14,398 bases of DNA, from the NCBI GenBank assembly GCA_021784715.1, contig JAJYHP010000009.1:1-14398 (forward strand), in the 5' to 3' direction. Made by a program: the position numbers and the translations under genes. The notes under the pieces were generated by a model, which had not been told where the DNA came from, made no database searches, and worked only from the letters and a program-made list of their open reading frames with translations. Of this stretch, positions 7,848-14,057 are shown in pieces; position 1 is the stretch's first letter; each line of letters opens with the position of its first letter. Source of the DNA: a bacterium (GTDB taxonomy: Bacteria; Eremiobacterota; Eremiobacteria; Baltobacterales; Baltobacteraceae).

Positions 7848-8629
7848 ACGCGGACCTCGGGATGTGCTTCGTGCCCCTCATGCGGATCGTGGTCGACCCG
7901 GAGATGCCCGTGCGTGTGCGTGTGTTCGCGAATCGCCGAATAGGCACCCGATGCCGCGACTTCCTCCGGGGTCCCGAGCGCCAACGTGCGACGATCGAGC
8001 ACCATCAACCGGTCGAACCATTCGTCGACGCGCTCGAGATCGTGCGTCGTCATCAGCACCGGCGTGCCGCGAGCGACGACGGCGCGGACGACGACGCGCA
8101 TCGCTTCCTCGGTTGCGGCATCGACGCCGGTCGTCGGCTCGTCGAGCAACAGCAAGCGCGGCTGCTGCGCGAGCGCTCGCGCGATAAATGCGCGTTGCTG
8201 CTGCCCGCCCGAGAGTTCGGCGATATGTCGCCCCGCCATCGGCGTCATTCCGACGGCCTCAATCGCTTCGGCGACCAGCGCGCGATCGGCATCCCCGAAG
8301 CGCCGCCACCACGGCAGGTGCGCGAAACGCCCCATCGCGACGACGTCGCTCACCGTCGCGGGGAAGCCCCAGTCGACCGCTTCGACTTGCGGGACGTAGG
8401 CGATCGTTCCGCGCGGTAACCGTCGCGGTTCGGTGCCGAAGACGCAGATCGTTCCGCGTTCGGGCGCAAGCAGCCCGGCGATCGTTTTGAGCAGCGTGGA
8501 TTTACCCGAACCGTTCGGGCCGACGATGCCGAGCGCTTCGCCGGGCTGGATGCAGAGATCGATACCGTCGAGCGCGCAGAAGGCGTCGTAGCAAACGCGA
8601 ACGTGATGGAGCTCGACGTCGCAACTCAC
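7844..8629 (-). CDS. Zinc/manganese-type ABC transporter ATP-binding protein with His-rich tail
   Basis: A 261-residue ATPase powering metal import with the adjacent permease. It has Walker A GPNGSGKST (37-45), the Q-loop Gln81, signature LSGGQQQR (139-146), Walker B LLLLDEP (159-165) and the switch His196 in TTHD. After residue 234 comes a tail with eight histidines in 21 residues (His236 to His256, beginning EHTHTHGH). This tail is outside the nucleotide-binding fold and resembles metal-binding His stretches seen in other zinc or nickel transport proteins. The start is the GTG at 8629, which overlaps the stop of the binding-protein gene as GTGA. No independent ribosome site is seen, so coupling is likely. 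Confidence 0.95.
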   Translation of the reverse strand: MSCDVELHHVRVCYDAFCALDGIDLCIQPGEALGIVGPNGSGKSTLLKTIAGLLAPERGTICVFGTEPRRLPRGTIAYVPQVEAVDWGFPATVSDVVAMGRFAHLPWWRRFGDADRALVAEAIEAVGMTPMAGRHIAELSGGQQQRAFIARALAQQPRLLLLDEPTTGVDAATEEAMRVVVRAVVARGTPVLMTTHDLERVDEWFDRLMVLDRRTLALGTPEEVAASGAYSAIREHTHTHGHLRVDHDPHEGHEAHPEVRV

Positions 8630-9531
8630 TGGAGTGCGTGCACCAGTTGTTCGGTGTTGTAGCGCATCATCGAGAGATAATCGCTCACGACGGCACGGTG
8701 ACCGATGGAATCGTCGTAGAGATCGGTAACAACTTTGATGTTCGCGCTTCCGGCGAACGCATGCGCGAGTTTGGCGCTATATTCGGGCTCGGCGAAGACG
8801 GCGCGAACGTGGAGTTTCCGAGCGAGCGTTACCAGTTGCGCGAGACGGCGCGGATTGGGCTCTTGCCCCGGCGCCGGAACGAGCGAACCGACGATATGGA
8901 TGCCGAAACGCTTTGCGAAATAGGGCCACGCATCGTGGAAAACGATGAGTTGGCGTTGTGCGGGAGGAATGACGGCGATTTTTTTGCGGATCCAGGCGGT
9001 GAGCGCATCGAGTTTGCCGTCGTACGCGCGAGCGTTGCGCTCGAACGCCGCTTTGTGTGCCGGATCGATCCGCACCAACGCAGCGAGAATTTTCGCGACG
9101 TAGGTTTTCGCGAGCACCGGGTCCATCCAGAGGTGTGGATTTCCGCCGACGACCGGCATGCCGTCGGTAATGACGAGCACGCGCGAGCGCGGAACGTCGG
9201 CGCCGCGCACCATGCGATCGACCCAGGCATCGATGCCGGCGCCGTTCTCCACGACGAGCTGCGCGCCGTTGAGGACCGCAATGCTCTGCGGAGTCGGTTG
9301 GAAGGTCTCCGGCGACGCACCGACCGGGACGATATTCGTCGAGCGAACGTACTTGCCGCCGACGCCGTTGACGAACGAATTGAGCGTCGAGAACGTCGTG
9401 ACGACATCGATCGCGGCGGAGCTGGGGGCGCTGGGGGAAGAGGTTGCGGCGGTCGATGCCTTCTGCGCGCTGCTGCACGCGGCGAGGGCGACGAGAGTGA
9501 GGAGCGCAACGGCGCGGGAGACTAAACGCAT
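8626..9531 (-). CDS. Metal ABC transporter substrate-binding lipoprotein (ZnuA/TroA family, cluster A-I)
   Basis: A 301-residue binding protein that captures the metal outside the membrane and passes it to the permease. It begins with a lipoprotein signal (hydrophobic stretch ending LAAC, Cys19), then an Ala/Ser/Thr-rich tether. Family landmarks are VVENGAGIDAW, GNPHLWMDP with ligand His133, VFHDAWPYF with ligand His199, and VVTDLYDDS with Asp270. Where family members usually have a first ligand His (DPHxYEPTP), this one reads SPETFQPTP, putting Glu75 in that place. I chose the ATG at 9531; a GTG at 9540 would add three residues but leaves almost no room for the GGAAA upstream. The start lies 10 bases inside the end of the regulator gene. 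Confidence 0.93.
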   Translation of the reverse strand: MRLVSRAVALLTLVALAACSSAQKASTAATSSPSAPSSAAIDVVTTFSTLNSFVNGVGGKYVRSTNIVPVGASPETFQPTPQSIAVLNGAQLVVENGAGIDAWVDRMVRGADVPRSRVLVITDGMPVVGGNPHLWMDPVLAKTYVAKILAALVRIDPAHKAAFERNARAYDGKLDALTAWIRKKIAVIPPAQRQLIVFHDAWPYFAKRFGIHIVGSLVPAPGQEPNPRRLAQLVTLARKLHVRAVFAEPEYSAKLAHAFAGSANIKVVTDLYDDSIGHRAVVSDYLSMMRYNTEQLVHALQ

Positions 9532-9905
9532 GAGCGACACTTTCCGTGGAATTCGAGTGAATGATCGTCGAGTTGAAACCCATGGAGCGAGCGCAATCGA
9601 TCGACGAAACTATCGAGTGCGCCGCAAGCAACGTCTTCGACGCGCCCGCACGAACTGCAGATGGCGTGGTGGTGATGGCCGCTATCGCAGAACATAAAGG
9701 TTGCCTCGCCGCGGTCGTTCAGCCGCATGGCCGCTTCGCCTTTCGCAGCGAGCCGTTCGAGCGTCCGATAAACGGTCGCGCGCGAAACGGGGGTGCCTGA
9801 TTCCTCGAGGCGCGCGCAGAGCTCGGCCGCCGAGAAGAAACGGGGCTTGGCCCGTAGGATGCGAGCGATCGCCTCCCTCGGCCTCGTCTCGTATTCGGTC
9901 TCCAT
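9522..9905 (-). CDS. Fur-family metal-responsive repressor (Zur-like)
   Basis: A 127-residue DNA-binding regulator with the Fur fold. The N-terminal winged helix (about 8-70) contains the recognition helix SRATVYRTLERL (41-52). The C-terminal dimer domain has the His cluster GHHHHAIC (76-83). Two CxxC pairs (Cys83/Cys86 and Cys123/Cys126) would form the structural zinc site. It is the first gene of the operon, directly before the metal-binding lipoprotein. With metal bound, such proteins repress uptake genes, so it most likely controls its own operon through the palindrome 8 bases upstream of its ATG. Zur, Fur and Mur cannot be separated by sequence alone; the operon favours zinc or manganese. 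No Shine-Dalgarno sequence is apparent, so the transcript may be leaderless or very short-leadered. Confidence 0.92.
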   Translation of the reverse strand: METEYETRPREAIARILRAKPRFFSAAELCARLEESGTPVSRATVYRTLERLAAKGEAAMRLNDRGEATFMFCDSGHHHHAICSSCGRVEDVACGALDSFVDRLRSLHGFQLDDHSLEFHGKCRSCV

Positions 9906-9912
9906 ACTCGCT

Positions 9913-9937
9913 GATTTTGAGACAGAGTCTCAAAATC
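9913..9937. promoter_or_regulatory. Probable Fur/Zur-box operator: perfect 25-bp palindrome
   Basis: Arms GATTTTGAGAC (9913-9923) and GTCTCAAAATC (9927-9937) are exact reverse complements around the spacer AGA. Size and symmetry (TGAGAC, three bases, GTCTCA at the core) fit operators of Fur-family dimers. It is 8 bases upstream of the regulator ATG, so a bound dimer would block transcription of the entire operon. That it is this regulator's own site is inferred from position. Confidence 0.8.
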
Positions 9938-9968
9938 CTTCGTTCCCCCGAGAGAACGAGGCTCCGGC

Positions 9969-10000
9969 GGCTTCCAGGTAGCCCGGCTTCCAGGTAGCCC
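9969..10000. repeat. Perfect 16-bp tandem duplication between the regulator and tRNA genes
   Basis: Two exact, adjacent copies of GGCTTCCAGGTAGCCC occupy 9969-9984 and 9985-10000. Each copy has a short internal inverted repeat (GGCT near the start, AGCC near the end). They lie in the divergent spacer, about 30 bases upstream of the operator and 25 bases before the tRNA -35 element. No function is assigned. Confidence 0.75.
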
Positions 10001-10025
10001 GGCCCCCCGGGTGCGCCCAAACGCT

Positions 10026-10055
10026 TTGACAGGGCCGCCAGCCCCTACGTAGAAT
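10026..10055 (+). promoter_or_regulatory. Sigma-70-type promoter of the tRNA-Ala gene
   Basis: A consensus -35 TTGACA (10026-10031) and a -10 TAGAAT (10050-10055) are separated by 18 bases. The predicted start near 10062 lies about 10 bases before the mature tRNA, as is common for tRNA genes. Confidence 0.72.
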
Positions 10056-10071
10056 CGAGCCCGGCGCCCTT

Positions 10072-10147
10072 GGGGATGTAGCTCAGCTGGTAGAGCACTT
10101 GCTTCGCATGTAAGGGGTCAGGAGTTCGAGTCTCCTCATCTCCACCA
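10072..10147 (+). tRNA. tRNA-Ala (anticodon CGC), CCA encoded
   Basis: A full cloverleaf can be drawn. The acceptor stem is GGGGATG (10072-10078) with CATCTCC (10137-10143). The anticodon arm CTTGC / GTAAG has the loop TTCGCAT, giving anticodon CGC, which reads the Ala codon GCG. The T arm is AGGAG / CTCCT with loop TTCGAGT. The discriminator is A, followed by a genomic CCA (10145-10147). GCG is very frequent in the surrounding genes, fitting a dedicated CGC tRNA. It has its own promoter upstream and a terminator 6 bases downstream, so it is a single-gene unit. Confidence 0.96.
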
Positions 10148-10153
10148 ATTCGG

Positions 10154-10180
10154 AAAAGCCCGACGCTTTCGGGCTTTTTT
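10154..10180 (+). terminator. Intrinsic terminator of the tRNA gene
   Basis: The stem AAAAGCCCGA (10154-10163) pairs with TCGGGCTTTT (10169-10178) around the loop CGCTT, and the T-run continues to 10180. Placed directly after the tRNA. Confidence 0.9.
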
Positions 10181-10269
10181 GTTGCCTGTTGCGGAACACG
10201 TTCAGCGGTCCGTCCCAGCGATCCGTGCTTGCGAACTGGTCCTCGCTTTACGGCGAAGTTGCAAGGATT

Positions 10270-10298
10270 TTGCGCGGCAACAATCGACAACGTACATT
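10270..10298 (+). promoter_or_regulatory. Possible promoter of the isochorismatase-like gene
   Basis: TTGCGC (10270-10275) and TACATT (10293-10298) are 17 bases apart, 53 bases before the ATG at 10351. The match to consensus is only moderate. The remaining 10181-10350 stretch shows no other feature. Confidence 0.35.
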
Positions 10299-10350
10299 CA
10301 ATTCACTAGGTAGGTTTAGTTCGCCGGAAACCCATAGAGGGAGCGTACCC

Positions 10351-10941
10351 ATGCCGGAACTCACACAACGAATCGACCCCAAGCGAGCGGCGTTGCTCGT
10401 GATGGATTTTCAAGCGGGCATTATAGAAATGCTCGGCGATGCAGGTGCGCTCGTCGCGAGGGCTGCCCTCGCGATTCGCTCCATGCGCGATTGCGGCGGG
10501 CATATCGGCTACGTGCGCGTCGCCCTTACCGACACGGAATTTGCCGCGATCCCGGATCGCAACAAAGGATTTTGGGCGGCGAAGAACTCGGGACGGGCGT
10601 TTCAGGCCGACGCACCGGCCACGGCGATCGACGAACGGCTCGCACCGCAGAGCGGCGACATCGTCGTACGTAAGACGCGTGTTGGAGCATTCTCCACCAC
10701 GGATTTAGCAGAGCAACTCCGCAGCCGCGATATCGACACGTTGCTCCTCGCGGGAATTAGTACCAGCGGCGTCGTGCTCTCGACACTTCGCGATGCAGCC
10801 GACCGTGATTTTCGCCTCTTCGTCCTCGCCGATGCCTGCGCCGATCCAGCCCCCGACGTTCACACGATGCTCGTCGAGAAAGTCTTTCCGCGCCAGTGTG
10901 AGGTGATTTCAACCACCGATCTGCCCAAGCTTTTTTCGTAG
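10351..10941 (+). CDS. Isochorismatase-like hydrolase lacking the catalytic cysteine
   Basis: A 196-residue cytoplasmic protein of the isochorismatase-like (cysteine hydrolase) fold. It shows the opening strand ALLVMDFQAGI with catalytic-type Asp19, and VRKTRVGAF with Lys108. At the nucleophile position, where nicotinamidase-type members read TxxCVxxT, this protein reads GISTSGVVLSTLRDA, with Val141 in place of Cys. True isochorismatases (EntB, PhzD) also lack the cysteine and work with Asp and Lys, so activity on a vinyl-ether-like or other substrate is possible. The start at 10351 is preceded by GAGGGA (10337-10342); the longer frame from 10189 runs back through the leader. It stands alone after the tRNA. 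Substrate unknown. Confidence 0.87.
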   Translation: MPELTQRIDPKRAALLVMDFQAGIIEMLGDAGALVARAALAIRSMRDCGGHIGYVRVALTDTEFAAIPDRNKGFWAAKNSGRAFQADAPATAIDERLAPQSGDIVVRKTRVGAFSTTDLAEQLRSRDIDTLLLAGISTSGVVLSTLRDAADRDFRLFVLADACADPAPDVHTMLVEKVFPRQCEVISTTDLPKLFS

Positions 10942-10959
10942 CGGGCCGGCTAACGAAAA
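10933..10959. other. Imperfect inverted repeat at the end of the isochorismatase-like gene
   Basis: TTTTCGTAGC (10933-10942) can pair with GCTAACGAAAA (10949-10959), leaving one bulged base, around a 6-base loop; it includes the stop codon. There is no T-run after it on either strand, so it is not a standard intrinsic terminator. The rest of 10942-11187 contains a second short stem (10972-10988, arms GCACGA/TCGTGC) and no gene. Confidence 0.35.
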
Positions 10960-11187
10960 CCAGGAACGACCGCACGAGCGAGTCGTGCCCGCCCAGATAT
11001 CTTTGCTTTTCGCGACGACGGCAGGGGCATCGTGACGATCCACTCGGCCTCCGCCGCTTTCTCTAGGGAAGGATGGGCGCAGGAAATCCGGGAACGAGCC
11101 TTCGCGTTCTCGGTTGCGAGGCGCTGATTTCTCACGCCGGGATCGAGCCGGACCCATCTGCATTCGCTCGTCGAAAGGTAGACGTTC

Positions 11188-11985
11188 ATGCATCGATTGC
11201 TCGACCATCCGCTTCTCTGGGCGATTATTTGGCTCGTCGTTTTGCTGATCGCGGCGCTGCTCGGTCGACAGCTGCGCGCACGCCGCAAAACCCTCGGCGA
11301 GGGAGAGAAGGAAGACCTCAACCTCATTCTCTCGGCCACGTTGACGCTGCTGAGCCTGCTGGTCGGCTTTAGCTTCTCGATGGCGTCGGCCCGATACGAT
11401 CATCGCAAGGGCCTCGAAGCCCAAGAGGCCGCGGTTATCGGCACCGAATACGAACGTGCGGCGCTCCTACCGCAACCGCAAGCGCTCCATGTCGAGCGAC
11501 TGCTTCGCGCGTACGTCGACGATCGCATCGCCTTCTACAATGCGCCGAACGATGCATCCGACACGAAGAATCTCAGCGATACGCTTGCCCTGCAGAACAA
11601 GCTTTGGGAATCCGTCAGGGGACCCGCAGTTGCGCACCCGAATTCGATTACCGCGCTCGTCGCCGACGGCATGAATAAAGTGACCGATTCGGAACGATCG
11701 ACCCAAGCGGCGTGGGAGGATCGCGTTCCGATCCCAGCCTGGGCGCTGATGTTCGTGATCGCGATCTTTTCGTGCGCGTTAATCGGTTACTACGAACAAC
11801 CCAGCGAGAAGCCCCGGCGCTTTTACGTGTTGCTCCCACTGCTTCTCGCGGTCGCGAGTTACATTATCGCCGATCTAGATAGTCCGCGTGGCGGTCTCAT
11901 CACGGTTTCCGCAAAAAATCTGGAAGGCGTTACGCAGAGTATCTCCGTTAGCCACAACCCAACGAATCGCGCGCCTTCTCGTTAA
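11188..11985 (+). CDS. DUF4239 / bestrophin-like membrane protein
   Basis: A 265-residue membrane protein with four predicted helices: 8-26, 46-64, 184-201 and 212-229. The first pair and last pair are separated by a soluble, mostly helical segment of about 120 residues. The conserved wording after helix 2 (RYDHRKGLEAQEAAVIGTEY, residues 69-88) and after helix 4 (DLDSPRGG, 229-236) matches my memory of DUF4239, described as bestrophin-like; in bestrophins the relatives form ion channels, but the function of the bacterial DUF4239 proteins is not established. AAAGG at 11174-11178 precedes the ATG by 9 bases. It is likely a single-gene unit ending at the 12008 terminator. Confidence 0.78.
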   Translation: MHRLLDHPLLWAIIWLVVLLIAALLGRQLRARRKTLGEGEKEDLNLILSATLTLLSLLVGFSFSMASARYDHRKGLEAQEAAVIGTEYERAALLPQPQALHVERLLRAYVDDRIAFYNAPNDASDTKNLSDTLALQNKLWESVRGPAVAHPNSITALVADGMNKVTDSERSTQAAWEDRVPIPAWALMFVIAIFSCALIGYYEQPSEKPRRFYVLLPLLLAVASYIIADLDSPRGGLITVSAKNLEGVTQSISVSHNPTNRAPSR

Positions 11986-12007
11986 GGCTTTCTTCCTATA
12001 ATAGTGC

Positions 12008-12035
12008 AACGCCCGCCGAAATTCGGTGGGCGTTT
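12008..12035. terminator. Bidirectional terminator-like hairpin
   Basis: AACGCCCGCCGAA (12008-12020) pairs with TTCGGTGGGCGTT (12022-12034) with one G-T pair; the innermost A-T pairs would open to form the loop. It is 23 bases after the DUF4239 stop and 20 bases beyond the end of the minus-strand pseudogene, so it could serve both. The T-run is short on each side, so strength is uncertain. Confidence 0.6.
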
Positions 12036-12054
12036 CGCTGCGCGATCAAACTTC

Positions 12055-12874
12055 TTACGGCGTTACCGACAACACTGACAGCGTGATGACGAGGTCGTAC
12101 AAGTTACCTAAAATTGGAGGCGACGGCAAAAGAGCCAGCGCTAAGCCCATTCGAGATCGCGGTCGGGGCACCGGTATACGGCGGAGTATAGAGCGACCCA
12201 CCCGCGCTTCCGCCGGTATTGGCCAGTGCGAGGTCACCGTTCGGCGCCACGGCCATTTGCTCGACATCGTTGCCCCCGAGGGTGTTGGTGACCGTTGCCG
12301 TCGTATAAGGCGCCGGCATCTCCAACACGGTGGTTGGGGCAGAATAGTTCGCGGCAAAAACATTTACCGCGGCTATCCTCAGCCCGGGACAGAGCTGCCG
12401 TAATATTTGACGGTTACCGCCATCGGTGCAGACGCGCGGTCGCGGCGATCGCCGACGGCAGCGTACAAACCGCCCCGGTTTGCGTGCAAGCGTTGCTCTC
12501 GCCGGCCGGGTAGCTCGCCGTAATGCTGAAGTTCTCCCTACCGGGGACGGAATGCGAGGCTTGAACGAACGAGACGCGGTTCGGGTTACTCGCCGTCGGC
12601 TGAACGATCGTTGCGACCGCCGGGCCGGAGCTCGCACTTGCCGTGAAGGTCGGCGCACTTGCGCCGACGATGAAGTTGCCGTCGGCCTCTTGCGCCAGCA
12701 CATTCACCGTGTTCGTACCCGCACTCGAGACGTTGATCGCCGTCGGTATGCCGCTCAGCATTAGTGGAACGAGCGTGCTCTGATTCGACGTCACGGTAGA
12801 TGAAAACAACGAACGCAACCGAGCGGTCGGATCCTGCTCGTAAGTCGGGGCTGTGATTCCGAGTAGATAGTGTT
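12055..12874 (-). pseudogene. Decayed surface-protein gene (Ig-like plus NHL/beta-propeller-like), three frameshifts and no start
   Basis: The coding signal on the minus strand is continuous but changes frame. From about 12874 to 12434 it reads a beta-rich, Ser/Thr/Ala-rich segment (VPLMLSGIPTAINV, NTVNVLAQEADGNFIVGA, FSITASYPAGESNACTQTG). Near 12434-12438 it shifts to SAPMAVTVKYYGSSVPG, then near 12380 to a propeller-like segment (NDVEQMAVAPNGDLALANTG, GSLYTPPYTGAPTAISNG). Near 12107-12112 it shifts again to GNLYD and ends at the TAA at 12055. Each junction needs a net change of one base (or two at the first), in a GCGCG, a GGG and a TTTT run. A strong ribosome site (AAGGAGGAGG, about 12876-12885) has no ATG, GTG or TTG at normal spacing after it, and no secretion signal is found. 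A degraded extracellular protein gene is the best reading; sequencing error at all three runs is the alternative. Confidence 0.75.
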
Positions 12875-12891
12875 TCCTCCTCCTTTCCCTC

Positions 12892-12913
12892 CACCTTCCG
12901 AAAACAGAAGGTG
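12892..12913. other. 7-bp inverted repeat between the pseudogene and the lipoprotein gene
   Basis: CACCTTC (12892-12898) and GAAGGTG (12907-12913) flank the 8-base loop CGAAAACA. It sits between the orphan ribosome site and the lipoprotein leader. It may be a regulatory hairpin or chance. Confidence 0.35.
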
Positions 12914-12979
12914 CTGCAGCAGGAGCCGTGTGGCCGCGAGCGAACCGCCCCCTCACTCGCTACTGTTAGGAGAGTCTTG

Positions 12980-13774
12980 ATGTACTTTCGGCGGCCGTTT
13001 TTTTTGGGATATGCGCTTCTAACGATCGGAGCGCTCGCCGCATGCTCCTCGGGTGGGGGAAGTGGGTCGGGAACCACCACCCCTCCATCGGCGCCGGCGC
13101 TCACCGTCAACCTCATTGGGCCTCTTCAAGCAGTCGGGCAGACTGCCGTTTTGCAGGTCAGTCAGCCCGGTTTCGTCGGCCCCTATACGATTACATCGAG
13201 CAACGGGGCGGTGTTGAGCCTTCAGCAGAAACTGCAGTCGACACAGCGCGCCCCCCAGTCCGGCGGGCCGCAAACGATCATTAGTCCGAACGGCCAGGCC
13301 TATGTGACGGCGCTCTCGCAGGGCTCGGCTTCGATTACCGTCAACGGCTCCGGCGGTCTTACCGTCGCCCCGACGACGTTGCAAAATATTACGATCGGAG
13401 CCGCAACGCCAAGCCCGAGCCCAAGCCCGAACTCAACGCCGACGCCAACGCCAACGCCGACTCCGACGCCAACGCCGACGCCGACGCCTAATCCGCTTGC
13501 CGTAACCCCGACGAGCCTCGCGCTCACCGGCACCGGTTCGAGCAACGCACAGACCCTCGTCGTAACGGAGAGCGGCTACACCGGAACGTTTACCGAAAGC
13601 GATACCTGCAGTACGATCGCGACGGTCACGCCGACGAGCGGAACCGGTCCCAGCTTCACCTTCACGGTGACCGGCGTGAATGCCGGTACCTGTACGGCGA
13701 CCTTCACCGATACGAACGGGCAGCACGTAAGCGCCACCATCGGCGTAACGACGACGGGAGTCGTCATTCAGTAA
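12980..13774 (+). CDS. Secreted lipoprotein with Pro-Thr linker joining two beta-rich domains
   Basis: A 264-residue protein of unknown function. The N-terminus has FRRP, a hydrophobic run and the lipobox ALAAC, so Cys22 should be lipidated and the protein anchored outside the inner membrane. A Ser/Gly spacer leads to a beta-rich region (about 40-138) with the repeated notion of Ig-like strands (LQAVGQTAVLQVSQPGF, ASITVNGSGG). A Pro-Ser then Pro-Thr linker follows (143-170). The C-terminal domain (about 172-264, starting LAVTPTSLALTGTG) has two cysteines (Cys210, Cys238) that could form a disulfide and resembles bacterial Ig-like modules. The ATG at 12980 is chosen because AGGAGAG at 12968-12974 precedes it and it starts the signal peptide; the frame to 12911 is leader. 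It is divergent from the pseudogene and ends at a strong terminator. Confidence 0.85.
   Translation: MYFRRPFFLGYALLTIGALAACSSGGGSGSGTTTPPSAPALTVNLIGPLQAVGQTAVLQVSQPGFVGPYTITSSNGAVLSLQQKLQSTQRAPQSGGPQTIISPNGQAYVTALSQGSASITVNGSGGLTVAPTTLQNITIGAATPSPSPSPNSTPTPTPTPTPTPTPTPTPNPLAVTPTSLALTGTGSSNAQTLVVTESGYTGTFTESDTCSTIATVTPTSGTGPSFTFTVTGVNAGTCTATFTDTNGQHVSATIGVTTTGVVIQ
13406..13489 (+). repeat. Hexanucleotide repeat encoding the Pro-Ser/Pro-Thr linker
   Basis: Units of the type ACGCC followed by A or G (and AGCCC followed by A or G at the start) encode alternating Thr-Pro or Ser-Pro, with nine Thr-Pro pairs at the end. Third positions vary between units, so it is not a pure microsatellite. Slippage by one unit would keep the frame and change only linker length. 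Confidence 0.8.
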
Positions 13775-13801
13775 GGCCACGCGAAGCCTGGGGCAACAGA
13801 G

Positions 13802-13840
13802 AAGAGCGCACTGCTTTTTTGGGCAGTGCGCTCTTTCTTT
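13802..13840 (+). terminator. Strong intrinsic terminator after the lipoprotein gene
   Basis: A perfect 13-bp stem, AAGAGCGCACTGC (13802-13814) with GCAGTGCGCTCTT (13823-13835), around an 8-base loop, followed by a T-rich run to 13840. It lies 28 bases after the lipoprotein stop. The A-rich start also gives a T-run on the minus strand, though weaker. Confidence 0.9.
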
Positions 13841-13853
13841 CTCATTCTCGCAT

Positions 13854-14015
13854 GATTTTATAGTCGGTCATCGCGCCGAGGTACTGCTCACCACATCCGA
13901 TCCACGTCGCGTTCGCGCATGGCTCTTCGGCGACGGCCTTCTCGTGGCGGACAACGATCGGTGCGCCGGCATCGACGTTACCTTCCGCGGCGTCTATCGC
14001 CGTTCGGAACCCTAA
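13854..14015 (+). pseudogene. Probable 3' fragment of a lost gene
   Basis: One plus-strand frame reads a coherent C-terminal stretch, including RVRAWLFGDGLLVADNDRC and AGIDVTFRGVYRR, ending with TAA at 14013-14015. It has no ATG, GTG or TTG upstream in frame before the frame enters the terminator hairpin, so it cannot be a whole gene. The ending (a Cys followed by a VTFxGxYRR strand) looks like the C-terminus of small secreted proteins, from memory only. A 79-residue frame on the minus strand (13842-14081) uses the same triplets and has equal third-position GC, so strand choice is uncertain. Confidence 0.35.
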
Positions 14016-14057
14016 GAAACGGGAATCCGGCGGGAGGACTGGGAAACGCCGAACCCC

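Noticed and set aside
7266..7943. A 225-residue Asp/Glu/Arg-rich plus-strand frame
   Set aside because: It is antisense to the permease gene; the hydrophobic codons of a membrane protein produce charged codons on the opposite strand.
8638..9525. A 295-residue plus-strand frame
   Set aside because: It is the exact antisense of the metal-binding lipoprotein gene, which has a signal peptide and ligand motifs; the frame is open only because of high GC.
10045..10290. An 81-residue minus-strand frame over the tRNA gene, containing EETRTPDPLHAKQVLYQ
   Set aside because: This is the well-known artefact protein produced by translating the antisense of a tRNA gene; the tRNA-Ala, its promoter and terminator account for the sequence.
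13406..13489. CRISPR-like or phase-variable repeat array
   Set aside because: The 6-base units are contiguous without spacers, encode a Pro-Thr linker in frame, and vary at third positions; length change would not shift the frame.
13300..13545. A Val/Gly-repeat minus-strand frame that looks like a membrane repeat protein
   Set aside because: It is the antisense of the Thr-Pro hexanucleotide repeat of the lipoprotein gene.
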